A model generated the notes under the pieces. That model searched no databases, was not told the DNA's origin, and saw only the letters and a list, made by a program, of their open reading frames with translations. A stretch of DNA of 64,000 nt from the NCBI GenBank assembly GCA_963920635.1, contig OY987302.1, positions 46,317,500 through 46,381,499 on the forward strand. Reading direction: 5' to 3'. Each line of letters opens with the position of its first letter. Within the stretch, counting starts at the first letter, position 1. The position numbers and the translations under genes are program-made. This DNA is from Pseudeuparius sepicola. Lineage: Eukaryota > Arthropoda > Insecta > Coleoptera > Anthribidae. This document shows, one piece after another, positions 24,901 through 31,973 of the stretch.

Positions 24901-24916
24901 ATACATACGTAAGTAA
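755..24916 (+). CDS. cGLR: cGAS-like receptor (Mab-21/cGAS family), six exons, 5' end missing
   Basis: Joined exons 755-981, 2615-2765, 22531-22689, 22747-22887, 22949-23074 and 24734-24916 keep one frame for 328 residues plus TAA. Motifs follow the cGAS/Mab-21 order: GGS (residues 26-28 of this fragment), then E-Y-D in PDEYD with acidic codons at 872-874 and 878-880, then GPAFTI, then the third acidic residue in YVDFVPSF (codon 22603-22605), WRVSF near FFIIPK, KLLK, and a C-terminal FW.P..NL motif. Enzymes of this family sense double-stranded nucleic acid in the cytosol and make cyclic dinucleotides that activate STING; some Mab-21 relatives are inactive. All three metal-binding acidic positions appear present, so catalysis is plausible. 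The first exon opens at an acceptor (gcag, 751-754) with no start codon of its own, so an N-terminal exon is expected upstream. The 22690 donor (GTTCTG) is weak. The 2766-22530 intron holds the giant palindromic element. Confidence 0.85.
1706..2210. mobile_element. MITE with about 23-bp terminal inverted repeats
   Basis: The ends read TATAAATGAACTCACTTGG and its reverse complement CCAAGTGAGTTCATTTATA. The element is about 505 bp and non-coding, and lies in the first visible cGLR intron (982-2614). TATA or TA flanks are compatible with a TA-targeting superfamily, but the duplication cannot be separated from the palindromic tip. The rest of the intron holds nothing recognisable. Confidence 0.65.
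2615..2765 (+). CDS. cGLR: cGLR second exon of the visible set
   Basis: Acceptor ttttag ends at 2614; the donor GTAGGT begins at 2766. The first base completes the split Lys codon from the preceding exon, and the exon ends in phase 0 at ATT GAG, matching the phase-0 GTC that opens the exon at 22531. It encodes the YLSSEKFMIWFHRVL helix region and a Lys/Arg-rich stretch (SLRSKRSKRF), which would suit a nucleic-acid-binding face; that last role is inferred from composition only. Confidence 0.8.
3461..4192 (+). pseudogene. Second copy of the cGLR intron/exon-2 boundary, interrupted
   Basis: 3461-3499 repeats 2518-2560 (ggaatgttcccatttatag and the following TAGGTACC-rich stretch). 4118-4192 repeats 2565-2612 (ctgaag, then ttaa.aatattatcacgtatta). 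The two pieces are separated by a MITE (3502-4114). The continuation of this copy, with the AG acceptor and 37 bases of exon 2, reappears only at 18296-18345, beyond the giant element. No splicing function is expected. Confidence 0.65.
3502..4114. mobile_element. Short terminal-inverted-repeat element with internal foldback
   Basis: The ends CACTGTGTCCACCG and CCGTGAACACACTG are imperfect inverted repeats (10 of 14). Inside, 3836-3930 folds back on itself around AAAAGCCTAGG / CCTAGGCTTTT. Comparison with the uninterrupted copy at 2518-2612 shows the element as extra sequence between ctatgtat and agaaatac, which supports an insertion. A left TA is present; the right flank reads CA, so the duplication has decayed or the boundary is off by a base or two. 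Confidence 0.55.
4490..4777 (+). CDS. Small unidentified element-encoded protein (95 aa)
   Basis: An ORF from ATG 4490 to TGA 4777; the frame is open further upstream to 4196, but the ATG at 4490 begins the well-structured part. The product has alternating hydrophobic and charged strands with the segment KRINTKFGEKVVAEF, followed by LPQRF and a C-terminal KRYFLTSLG. The pattern suggests a small beta-barrel of the kind seen in single-strand-DNA-binding proteins; this is an impression, not a family match. Its stop overlaps the start of the next ORF (ATGA). Only the part after Phe in TKF is also present in the right arm. Confidence 0.45.
   Translation: MSFLNSLNNLLVKNLVNVRDLEVNKKFEIQCFKRINTKFGEKVVAEFADFKTILPQRFTEQLTRERIDELNGDKRYFLTSLGPVGKTTNIIFSEA
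4774..4875 (+). CDS. 33-residue overlapping ORF, charged helix
   Basis: ATG 4774 overlaps the preceding stop as ATGA and runs to TAA 4873-4875. The peptide (MSERLRRYMEALEELRRL then IIMYELTKKF) would be a strongly amphipathic helix. A degenerate version of this stretch, including ATGGAGGCA and AAAAAGTTTA, recurs at about 5691-5752. Termination-reinitiation at ATGA would allow translation from the same transcript. Function is unknown, and it may be fortuitous. Confidence 0.3.
   Translation: MSERLRRYMEALEELRRLIIMYELTKKFRNVKL
5126..5263 (+). repeat. Two tandem 69-bp units
   Basis: Units at 5126-5194 and 5195-5263 share GGATTTGAGGGGTATATCGA and differ at only a few positions (for example gccgagg versus gctgagg). 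They are mirrored at 16985-17122. The long ORF over this stretch owes its length to the repeat and is not a gene. Confidence 0.8.
5266..5620 (+). repeat. Tandem array fusing an ORF fragment to a piggyBac-like end
   Basis: Three and a half units of about 90-110 bp begin near 5266, 5374, 5484 and 5574. Each has GAAGTAAAAAATTC and TTTTAAGAGGATAA, which resemble 4552-4597 of the small ORF (its VNKKFE and FKRIN codons). The first two units continue into TTAACACGTTGACTGCCATG, close to the end of the central piggyBac element (TTAACATGTTGACTGTCATG). The final unit runs on into a degenerate copy of the downstream ORF region. Mirrored at 16628-16982. Confidence 0.7.
5995..6128 (+). repeat. Three tandem copies of a 50-53-bp unit
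   Basis: Units start at 5995, 6047 and 6097. Each reads GTAG.ACC.TGATtgtttAAATCTAAAAA.ATAACTT with small indels. Mirrored at 16120-16253. No gene is seen. The following stretch 6136-6606 has open frames on both strands without a recognisable product and ends in a GC-rich GCCACCC...GGGTGGC hairpin (about 6486-6506). Confidence 0.75.
6863..7086 (+). mobile_element. Diverged piggyBac-like end relic inside the arm
   Basis: Starting TTAACACGTTGA, this stretch is recognisably related to 9741-10000, the left end of the central piggyBac element. Shared blocks include CAGCGCTTTATGTCAG, ATTAACACCATCTTAGTTGG, GATATCTTAC and AAATAACTAAATACAGG. It is diverged and has no coding part or second end. Mirrored at 15162-15385. 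It indicates that the arms were hit by the same family before the present inverted duplication. Confidence 0.7.
8955..9740. repeat. Left part of the diverged inner inverted zone
   Basis: 8962-9380 is inversely related to roughly 12110-12998 but with many substitutions and indels, unlike the flanking arm. Shared blocks include TTCTATAGTCTACTT, CATCCTAG, CTAGAATATATGTTTTATGG, AAAGCACCACATGTTT, GATCCAATTGCTATTGTATT and GTCCGTTTTAGAAAGTC. From 9381 to 9740 nothing recognisable is present. Confidence 0.65.
9741..12087 (-). mobile_element. piggyBac-family DNA transposon
   Basis: TTAA target duplications lie at 9741-9744 and 12084-12087. The terminal inverted repeats are CATGTTGACTGTCA on the left and its near reverse complement (TGGCAGTCAACATG) on the right. 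The element is 2339 bp, normal for piggyBac, with a transposase remnant on the minus strand. A TTTATT at 9959-9964 gives a minus-strand AATAAA downstream of the transposase. It occupies the middle of the giant inverted repeat. Confidence 0.9.
10174..11664 (-). pseudogene. Broken piggyBac transposase
   Basis: The reading starts at ATG 11664-11662 (MSLASQEKK) with an acidic N-terminus. It shifts frame near 11480 into the long frame that carries WGPIERKF, the DDE_Tnp_1_7 core with the first catalytic Asp in VCIDESMVPFRD, and the C-terminal core QMSSYFTSL.RSVKWFRK. After CGFEKTDGMPVANN the sequence jumps to the region before the third Asp, so the segment with the second Asp (DNFYTS-like in relatives) is deleted. 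At the usual GVDxxDQ site it reads IYVADQ, with Tyr in place of the catalytic Asp. Near 10230 another frameshift disrupts the C-terminal Cys-rich zinc finger, whose CSGSPAICVEC remainder is legible in the next frame. It should be inactive. Confidence 0.85.
12088..12609. repeat. Right part of the diverged inner inverted zone
   Basis: The reverse complement of 12088-12600 resembles 9050-9380 but is longer, with extra segments such as a TACAGGGTACCGCC block. Homology runs up to the piggyBac TTAA on this side, whereas on the left 9381-9740 intervenes. The open frame at 12322-12504 is a by-product. Confidence 0.6.
12610..12958 (+). mobile_element. 5'-truncated non-LTR retrotransposon 3' end
   Basis: On the plus strand this stretch reads LYNSLNNEIK, then FKQKLKRHLL and YLCRHIEF before a TAA. 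That is the motif succession found after the reverse transcriptase domain of CR1/jockey-type elements. The end is a (TTA)n tail (about 12942-12957), typical of that class. It is missing from the matching position in the left arm (between TCTACTT and TGGAAATTT), so it inserted in one copy only. Confidence 0.65.
12999..13293. other. Unmatched insert at the inner edge of the right arm
   Basis: This segment begins with a GC-rich run (CGGGCACCGCGGGAGGCC) and has no counterpart at the inner edge of the left arm, where 8955-8961 joins directly to the diverged zone. It is either an insertion on the right or a deletion on the left. No gene is recognised. Confidence 0.5.
13294..17643 (-). repeat. Right 4350-bp arm of the giant inverted repeat
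   Basis: This is the reverse complement of 4605-8954. The outer boundary is sharp: homology stops at 17643 within the small ORF, and 17644-17930 is unrelated to 4335-4604. The inner boundary at 13294 is followed by about 295 bp (12999-13293) that has no counterpart on the left, after which diverged inverted homology resumes. All arrays and relics of the left arm are mirrored here. Confidence 0.9.
17373..17643 (-). pseudogene. Right-arm copy of the two-ORF module, first ORF truncated
   Basis: The minus strand from 17643 to 17471 repeats the C-terminal part of the 95-residue protein without change, and 17474-17373 repeats the 33-residue ORF. The N-terminal half is absent because the arm ends at 17643; the upstream sequence is unrelated and low in complexity. 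Only the left copy can encode the full protein. Confidence 0.6.
17644..18295. other. Unique right flank, element end and mariner-like fragment
   Basis: 17644-17930 is low-complexity AT-rich sequence with two diverged copies of a unit containing TTAATTCTAAACAACTTT. 17935-18092 is the right end of the giant element. 18093-18295 opens TACTCCTGGACAAAATTAAT and closes with TTGGTGCGTTAATG, an inverted match to AATTAATGCACCA, so it looks like a short mariner-type element that has lost its last bases. No coding content. Confidence 0.5.
18296..18345 (+). pseudogene. Orphan duplicate of the cGLR exon-2 acceptor
   Basis: TTTTAGAGGGATTACTACG and AACAGCCAACATTAC repeat 2609-2650 (splice acceptor plus the first 37 coding bases of exon 2) with a few differences. 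The duplicate stops at 18345, where a different repeat begins; that repeat resembles the reverse complement of about 28077-28110 (tcaccctcaca and atactcca). It cannot encode a functional exon but could act as a decoy acceptor. Confidence 0.65.
18592..19141. mobile_element. Non-autonomous hAT-like element
   Basis: The 8-bp direct repeat ATACATGG flanks it (18584-18591 and 19142-19149). The ends are CAGTGCCGGTTTAA and TTAAACCGGCACTG, with subterminal ccgcccggtgct on both sides. It is 550 bp with no transposase. An 8-bp duplication and a CAGTG start fit hAT. The following 19150-20389 contains no recognised gene, only a CCCCCTTACG...CGTAAGGGGG hairpin near 19862-19905. Confidence 0.85.
20390..22338. 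mobile_element. Non-autonomous hAT-like element, 1.95 kb
   Basis: The ends are CAGGGGCGGATTTAGG and GGTCCGCCCCTG. The flanks CTAAAATA (20382-20389) and CCAAAATA (22339-22346) form an 8-bp duplication with one mismatch. Subterminal GCCCAGGGCCCC appears near both ends. No transposase is seen. The interior has a GGGCCCACGG hairpin near 21199-21255 and A-rich stretches. It ends about 190 bp before the cGLR exon at 22531. Confidence 0.8.
22531..23074 (+). CDS. cGLR: cGLR exons 3 to 5 (core and start of C-terminal lobe)
   Basis: Three exons: 22531-22689, 22747-22887 and 22949-23074, all phase 0 at both ends, separated by introns of 57 and 61 bp. The first carries RRNGPAFTIRV and the third catalytic Asp in VDFVPSF. 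The second carries FFIIPK and WRVSFQEQE, ending KLLK. The third has RNKYHHICISSYFLKT and a Trp-rich stretch. A consensus-like GTAAGT at 22586 lies inside the first exon but is not used, because the sequence after it is required by the fold. The real donor at 22690 is GTTCTG, which may reduce splicing efficiency. Confidence 0.85.
24243..24425. repeat. Foldback around AAGCTTGTCGCGCG
   Basis: TTGCGACAAG, AAGCTTGTCGCGCG and their complements CGCGCGACAAGCTT and CTTGTCGCAA make an imperfect foldback about 180 bp long. A related half-copy (CCAAATTGCGACAAGC) is at 32690-32710. It lies in the last cGLR intron. 24917-26330, after the gene, shows only AT-rich sequence without recognisable exons. Confidence 0.6.
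24734..24916 (+). CDS. cGLR: cGLR last exon
   Basis: Acceptor ttgcag ends at 24733. The exon continues in phase 0 for 60 codons to TAA at 24914-24916. It encodes a Mab-21 C-terminal helix set including KYFWYPQKNLI, which matches the W/P..NL motif at the end of this family. A GTAAGT overlaps the last codons (24909-24914); if it were used as a donor, the protein would end differently, but no downstream exon is visible. Confidence 0.8.
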   Translation, partial: LLKKYRECLIDNRIKYFWYPQKNLIDNVDVSAVYFLINKMITEIEKNPENGLTVVKYIRK

Positions 24917-26344
24917 AATTTTATTTTCATTAACAATTATTATAGGTACATGTTGAAAACATAAGGCAAAAGATCACTGAAAAATGTATAATTAGAATAG
25001 TTGTTATAACGTTCACCCTGGTCTGTGGTTCACCCTTTACTATTGGGCCAAATTCAATAGTTTCTTGTAATGTTCATAAATTATATGTTGAAATCCTAAA
25101 CCTTTTTCAAAACATCCCTGTTATTTTATGGCAAAGTTGATTTGATTTTTTTAATACATAATATTTTATGCATATTTTATGAGTGCATAAGTTGTGGCAT
25201 TGTAAAACTATGACAAAATAGCCAACATTGCGGGTTGTTTGGTGGATGGGTGAGCACTAAAAATCGAAGAAACATTGTATTGTTGGAAAGGCAAGTTAAT
25301 CTCGAAGAAAATAATTTGCTTGCAGCAATCTCTAAACAAATTTTGCAGGTGAAACATTCTCAGAGAATGAATCTGCCACCATCAAGTATGTGGTTTCAAT
25401 TAGGTATTTGTAAAGAGGAATGATATATTTAATGGAAAACCCTAATTATAGGGTACAAGTCATGTTCCACTTTTGAAAATTTTCCTATAAACAGTGTACA
25501 TAACTCGATTTATTAATGAAACAAAATATGTAAAAATTGACTCACCAGTTTTAAAATATTTTGAACAAGTGAGCAAACTTTAATTTGATCTTTGTTATGA
25601 AATCGGCTCTTTTTAAAGCAGTTATCCGTTTATATCTTCTGATAGAGAAAAGTTCGTGTTTTTATTTTATGTTTAAATCTCTTAACACTTGGAATTTGTG
25701 AAAGCAAATTTTATGTCGACTTCTTCTACTCCCTTAATTAGCAATACAACAAAAATTTGACAAATTAAGCAGTAATTTAGTAAAATATAAATATTTAGCA
25801 TTACAAACAAATATTAACAACCATAGATTAAATTGGCCAGAGATAATCAGAACTCAGAAGCATTGTTGAAACCATCCGCAAAAAATCCCATTACACCAAC
25901 TTTCAAACTTTAATTTTGGAGAGAAAACAAATTATAACAGATAAATTGTAATGTCTTACAATTTTTAGAACTTGGTACTAAGTTGAGGTATAGGTATTTT
26001 AATTTAACTATTAATTTTTAAATAAAATTGTATGCAAAATATTTGATGTAGCGTGTGGAAATTTCAACATTGGTTCTGACAGTATATTTGTGTAGCTATA
26101 AAATGACAGGAATGTTTTGAAGTGGTCGTCATAAAAAGGGTTAGGATTTCATATGGGGTTCTGTATGATCTTTGCAGAACTTTCTTATTTTAAGAGAATT
26201 TTTTTAGGATTTTCTTTAATATATACTAACTCCTCCCTGACTTTTATATGCCAGAAACAAGTAATTTGGAACTGTTCCAAATTTTATTTATATAGATTAA
26301 TAACATAATACCCGACAAACTAAACTACTTTTATTAGTCCAATA

Positions 26345-27165
26345 AAGTTCTGATCGGCTTATAGGAGTCGCAAAAAAGTTTTGCTTGGGGACTTCTTCCT
26401 GAGTGTCTGACCAAAAGATCACACTCGAACTCCTGGTAGGTACGAATTGCACTATAGGGTGGTTTGTGGTTTCTTAAACAATAGAGGTGGTTTCCTAAAC
26501 ATTTTTTAGAGCAAAATGACCTTAATAAAAGTTGTAGGGGATCAAGGTATGAACAACTTTTCCTCATACATTTTTTTGTGTATAAACATAACGAGTTACA
26601 GCGCATTACTTATATGACGCTATGCATGGGTGGTCTTGTAAAAATTTTTTTACAAAAAAATGACCTTAATAAAAATTTTAGAGGATGAACTTCGGGTCAA
26701 CTTTTTCTTATAATTTTTTTGTGCCTCTAATACCATTGAGTAAAGGATATATTAATACAACCCTATATAGAATATAATATATTATATTATATCCTTTACT
26801 CAATGCTAATACTTAATTATTTACAAAAAAAATATATAAGAAAAGTTGACCAGAAGTTCATCCTCTAAACATTTATTAAGGTAATTTTTTGTAAAAAAAT
26901 ATTTACATGACCACCACGTAATGCGCTGTAATTCGTTATGTAACAGAGATACAAAAAAATATGAGGAAAAGTTGTTCATACTTTGATCGCCTACAACTTT
27001 TATTAGGGTCATTTTGCCCTAAAATAATGTTTCGGAAACCACCCCTAACTCCTATTGACTATAAAACCACCCTAAGGCGGAATTCATATCAGGAGTTAGA
27101 GTGTGATCTTTTGGTTGGACACTCAGAAGGCAGTCCCCAAGCAACCCTGAATCCTGTTTGGATTT
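26345..27165. mobile_element. Foldback element with a small MITE at its centre
   Basis: 26345-26728 is inversely repeated by 26822-27165 with about four in five bases matching. Shared blocks include ATGACCTTAATAAAA, GAGGATGAACTTC and AAAAGATCACACTC. At the centre, 26734-26804 is a separate palindrome whose ends are CATTGAGTAAAGGATAT and its complement; part of that MITE recurs at 63132-63158. There is no coding sequence, and the open frames here are by-products of the foldback. Confidence 0.65.
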
Positions 27166-27687
27166 TTTTTTGCTAAACTGACATCTTTATTGTACTAATA
27201 AACAACACTTAAACTCTAGTTAAGTAAGATTTGGAACAGTTTTCAATTAAATTAATTTGTCCTCTAATATTGGAGGTTGCTGAGAACCGATACAAGAGCA
27301 AATGTTGTAATGGCTTGACATTTATAAACTTTACAGACTGTGAAGCTTTAACAAGAAATAATCTTTCAATGCATATAAGTATAAAGTGGTCAGTTATTGC
27401 AAAAAATAGTGTGACAGTTATTTTGAGTATAAAATGGTGAATTTCAATGTCGATTTTACCTAGTTCAAGCAAAAGTTTTTTTGGTTGTTATATTTGCGTT
27501 TCCTAATTCAGTACCACAACTTGGTTGTGTTAGATGTGAGTGTGAGGTCGATCCTTTTGGTGACTGAAGGCATTTCTTTTTAGGGACACATCTATTTTGT
27601 AGATACTTTTATTTCAATTCTGGCATGAACACCTTACTTAGGTTTTTAAATGGAACTTCCAATATGTACACTTTTCAAATTTACTCA

Positions 27688-27930
27688 TCATTGCCGCGGT
27701 GGCGACATTTGTAGTGTTGCAGCAGACTCTTTAGACTGCATGTTTTTCTGCCTTCGTTGGTTGGTTCGATTTGAAGTCGGGGCAGAGCTTATGTAACATG
27801 TCTTTAGAAAAACACCGCTGATGGCAAAGAGCGCTGGGTAAAATGTAGATTCGCGGTACAGCTCCTTCATAGCTTTATCTGTGTGGTTTACTAATTTCCC
27901 TACATTCACTGGGACTACTACAGTTTTCTA
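27688..27930 (-). other. Open stretch, identity unknown
   Basis: The minus-strand frame 27909-27688 is open for 73 codons and less AT-rich than its surroundings. No motif is recognised and no clear splice sites bound it. It may belong with the exon-like piece at 28476-28681 on the same strand. The neighbouring 27170-27687 and 27931-28475 hold nothing recognisable. Confidence 0.15.
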
Positions 27931-28475
27931 GGATTTTCAGCAGTACTTGAGTGAATGCTATCCTAGTTCTATCTGGAAAAAGTCAGCCCTAGCCGCAAAT
28001 GGCATTGAAGCCTAAATAATAGTAATTGCCATCCCTCTCCAGCACAAGCATGTGGTTGCTTCTGGGTTTGCTCCTAGTTTGGAGTATTGTGAGGGTGAGG
28101 ATTATTATTATATTGAGATAAAAATCGTATAAAACTTGATACTATATAAATATAATCTTTTACCATTTTAAAAACATCACATTTTCAAATTTATACTAAA
28201 TATATTTAAGAAGGGGTTCGCTAAGCGTTTTCCACATCATTTTTAGATGTATAACTGAACTACATTTACCTAACCTAGTGTCAGTAAAGGCTACCAGAAA
28301 TATCAGGTAGCGTCAGGGTAAACACGGCACGGAAACGGACGTGAAAACATGTTATTTTCGGATAGCGAAGGTAAAAAAAACAATTCGGTTTCAACTATTT
28401 ATTATTTAGACACACTTGTTTAAATTGTCGTGGTTGCATAATATAAATAATATAAAACTGAAAAAATCAACTTAC

Positions 28476-28681
28476 AAACAGGTTTTTGTCTTCCCTCTGG
28501 TACTTCACCACCAACTCCTTCGTCAGCTCTTGATAACTGGTGTGAATGACTTGTCTGGCTGACTGCGGCAGATTCAGCAAAAACTCCTCACGGGATGATC
28601 TCCATCCACCTAGTTCACGACCTTTTTCCTTTTCTTCTCTGGATACCTTGACACCCCAACATATCTCTCCTGTCAGCCCAA
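28476..28681 (-). CDS. Orphan exon-like segment, product unknown
   Basis: On the minus strand an acceptor (tttgtctag) precedes 28681 and a consensus donor (GTAAGT) follows 28476. The 206 bp between them are open in one frame with balanced codon use, enter two bases into a codon and leave in phase 0. The peptide contains a Glu/Lys/Arg-rich stretch, GGWRSSREEFLLNLPQSA and HTSYQELTKELVVKYQ. I do not recognise the family. No partner exon was identified nearby, so it may be part of a gene extending beyond this view or a fragment carried by a mobile element. Confidence 0.35.
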
Positions 28682-29539
28682 CTAGACAAAGGTATGAGGC
28701 AAAACTTAACATATTTGATTGTTGGAAAAGGCACCTTTTGTAGCATATCGACTCAGACCCATATTAACTAAATTCATTTTTATTAAAAATCTGTAGTGAA
28801 TCGAGATAAATAAAATATGTTAGATATCAAGGCATACTCTATTTGGGGGAAAAAGCAAATATTATAAGGTGAAGCCATTTTCGAGAAGACCATGCAAATT
28901 TTGTTTAATTCTGCACCCCCCGCTCAACTTGAATTTGTAGATCTAGTGAAAAAGACAGCGAAAAAATGACAAAAACTGTTGGTTTTAGCTGAGGAAATAC
29001 CAAATTCTAAAATAATGTTAAGAGCTATGTGAGATTTTATTTAAATTCTCGAAACATACTGTTTTAGCTCAAAATTTCACTAAAATCCAAAAAGGTCTCA
29101 ACATTTTGGAATGTTATTATCATATTCCTTTGGTGAAAACAAATATTTTTTTGTTATTTCATAAATCATCTGTTTTTTTTTCTTGATACACAAATTCATG
29201 TTAAATAAATTTAATATAAAATTTTAAATTGCAATATTTCTAAAACGGTAAAAACAAGTTAATCGCAATAACACGTAAATTTCAAAAATATGAAATATAT
29301 GGGTACTATTCCATTTAAAAAGCCTTACTTTACTTCATATTTTTCCTCGACTTTGCTATGTTCTTTTGTTTCATCAGTTGACAGATTTCTGTGGTAGCAC
29401 TTTTATTTGAAACATTTTTTCATTAAATATTTATTTCCACTTTCGAAAATAGCATTACCTTAGTCAATTTTAAAATTGCAACCACAACCTAACCAAGAGT
29501 GGCGGTACTGAAAATCTATAGGTACACCACGGTCATGAA

Positions 29540-30316
29540 TAGGGATGGGCAAATTTCACATTTCCAGGAAAAGTGAAATTTCACTTTGAAATTTTCTCGA
29601 AATATTTGAAACTTTCAATGTGATCTTGAAATTTAGGAAATTTAAAGAAAGTTTCACGTGAAAATTTCGCAATAATTTCCTATAGTAATTTTCGCGAAAC
29701 TTTCGAAATTTAAAGAAATTTTCGCAAAATATTTGAAACTTTCAATGTGATGTTGAAATTTATGTAATTTAAAGAAAGTTTCACGTGAAAATTTCGCAAT
29801 AATTTCCTATAAACAGTCCCCACCCAAGCCCAAAAATTATGTATGTGTATGAAGTGGTATGTTGTACATATAGTGTGCCAGATAGAGATAAGACGTTACG
29901 TTACGCTCGATTATCTCAGCAATTTTTAGGCTAAGTTGATGATTCAAAACTAAACTTGTGTAGTTTTTCCAAGAAACCGAATGCCGTAAAGAAAAAACAA
30001 TCGAGCAACAAATATGAAGTTATAACCAAAAAAATATTTTTTTGAAAAAATGAAAATGGTGGATTAGGTACAGCGGTTTTTGTTATGATCGCATGCCGCA
30101 TATGTTTTCGCGAAACTTTAATGCAATATATGAGAAAGTTTCGCGTTTTTAAGGAACTTTATGAGAAAGTTTCGCAAAATTTATGAAGTGAAACTTTCGC
30201 TTGAAACTTTCGAAAATTTCACTGAAATTTCACTTCATGGGATATGCGAAATATTTCACTTTTGAAAGTTTCAAATGTGAAAATTTCAAATGAAACTTTC
30301 AAACGGCACAACTCTA
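29540..30316. mobile_element. hAT-like MITE with GAAACTTTC-rich interior
   Basis: Exact 8-bp duplications GTCATGAA occur at 29532-29539 and 30317-30324. The ends are TAGGGATGGGCAAA and CGGCACAACTCTA, inversely related as TAGrGwTGkGC. The interior is dominated by degenerate copies of GAAACTTTC / GTGAAATTTC and includes a direct duplication of about 115 bp (near 29601-29713 and 29728-29812). No transposase. The flanking stretches 28740-29531 and 30325-31960 hold no recognisable gene. Confidence 0.85.
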
Positions 30317-30446
30317 GTCATGAACTAAATTTAAAAAATAAATACTTACCCGTTTTTTAGTGACCAAAAAGGAGTACAAAGATTTTATAGTCGATTATGA
30401 AGAATTATTACTTTAAAAAAATGTGCACTTGGAATAAGATAATAGC

Positions 30447-30476
30447 ATAGCCGAAAGGAGGATCGTTCGGCTATGA
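30447..30476. repeat. Short hairpin
   Basis: ATAGCCGAA and TTCGGCTAT pair around aggaggatcg. It is isolated and its function is unknown. Confidence 0.5.
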
Positions 30477-31973
30477 TAATAGTTTATTTAAGTAATACAT
30501 TACATATTTTACCTTCCACATTTTTGTATGATATCCTTGACAATGCAATGTAATAAAACCATTATTTTTAAGTGATATACATCTTATTTAACCTGCACCA
30601 AATGATATCCTACCTACTCCTATTAATGTTTATTTTTGATAATCAAGACTGTTGTATCCAGAACTAAATGGTTTAGGTGTTTAGTACAATTTGTTACCAA
30701 AAGTTCGTATCAACGAGGGTTCCCAAACACTCATACTAATTGAAATATTTAAAGCAAAGTTGCTATACAATAATGGAGACTATGCCATAAGCTGTGTGCG
30801 AGAATTCCAAGCAATTAGTAATAGTTACACGTAAGCGAGAAAAGTTGCACTATCTCATATAAAATTCAAATTAAAGAATAATTTTTAAGAATTAAGAACC
30901 GTTCTTTCAATTATTATTAGCTAGGTTCTGAACTATAACCGTCAATGAAATTCGAAAATTTAAACTTACCAATTATATTGGCAGTTATAGTAGTCCTCGC
31001 CAAATGGCTAGCAAAATAACGAAGTTTTTGGTTTAGACCAAGGTTAGTAAATATATTTAAAAATATTTCAATCAAACCAGGTAGCGATCACCCAAATCTA
31101 TTTTAAAGCATATTTAATGTGACATTTAAGAGTATCTAGTTGGCAAAAAGGACAACGAAAATTGAACACATCAAACTGGTGCACCCAGATAAACTCCTAG
31201 AAAAGGCTAATGAAATAAACTATGATTTGCATGAAAGAAATTAAGCTGGTGGTGTACGGTTGGCGTCAGACAAAACCGAACGCTAAAAATCCATTTCCTT
31301 GGGATATTTGGATTCTGTTCTGACATTTGGCAACGTCGCGTTCGTTGGTCACTTCGTCCCTCACTCTGAGCTTGAATCCGTTGGTTGTTGAATAGATTTT
31401 GGGTATCATTACTCCAAAAGTCTCAAGAAAATGGCTTTACCTCATTCGGTTTCATCGCAAGCCAACTGTACTTCATGCACTCAATGAACTAAATACATGC
31501 CACCTCTATTGAAAAAGTTACAGAGGCATTCTTACGTCCTTAAACCAAAGATACCGCTTAAAACAAATGGTGCTAAAAAATAAAACGCTAGTCTATTCAA
31601 AATAACAAAAAACAATTAATATAAGGAAAAACTTAATGAAGCTGGAAATAACTACAGAAAAAATTTTTAGGAAGAAATTTTTAAACTTTTTTAATGACAT
31701 TCTGTTATTATTTTGATTTAATAAGGTAAATATCTCAGAAATAATCTAGTATAACTTTCAAAAAGTAAAAAAAACCTTTTTAAAAACAAGTTTTTTCTTG
31801 AAATCAGCAATCATTTTCCGCTGTTTTTTTTTTGTCATAACTTTTCGTTTGGTACTATTGGCATGCATTTGAAAATCGTTCGGATACATCGATTCATATT
31901 CGATATTCATATATAGGATTGGCATGCATTTGAAAAACGTTTCATCTGACTGGTCATGTACCGCCGGTCTATC

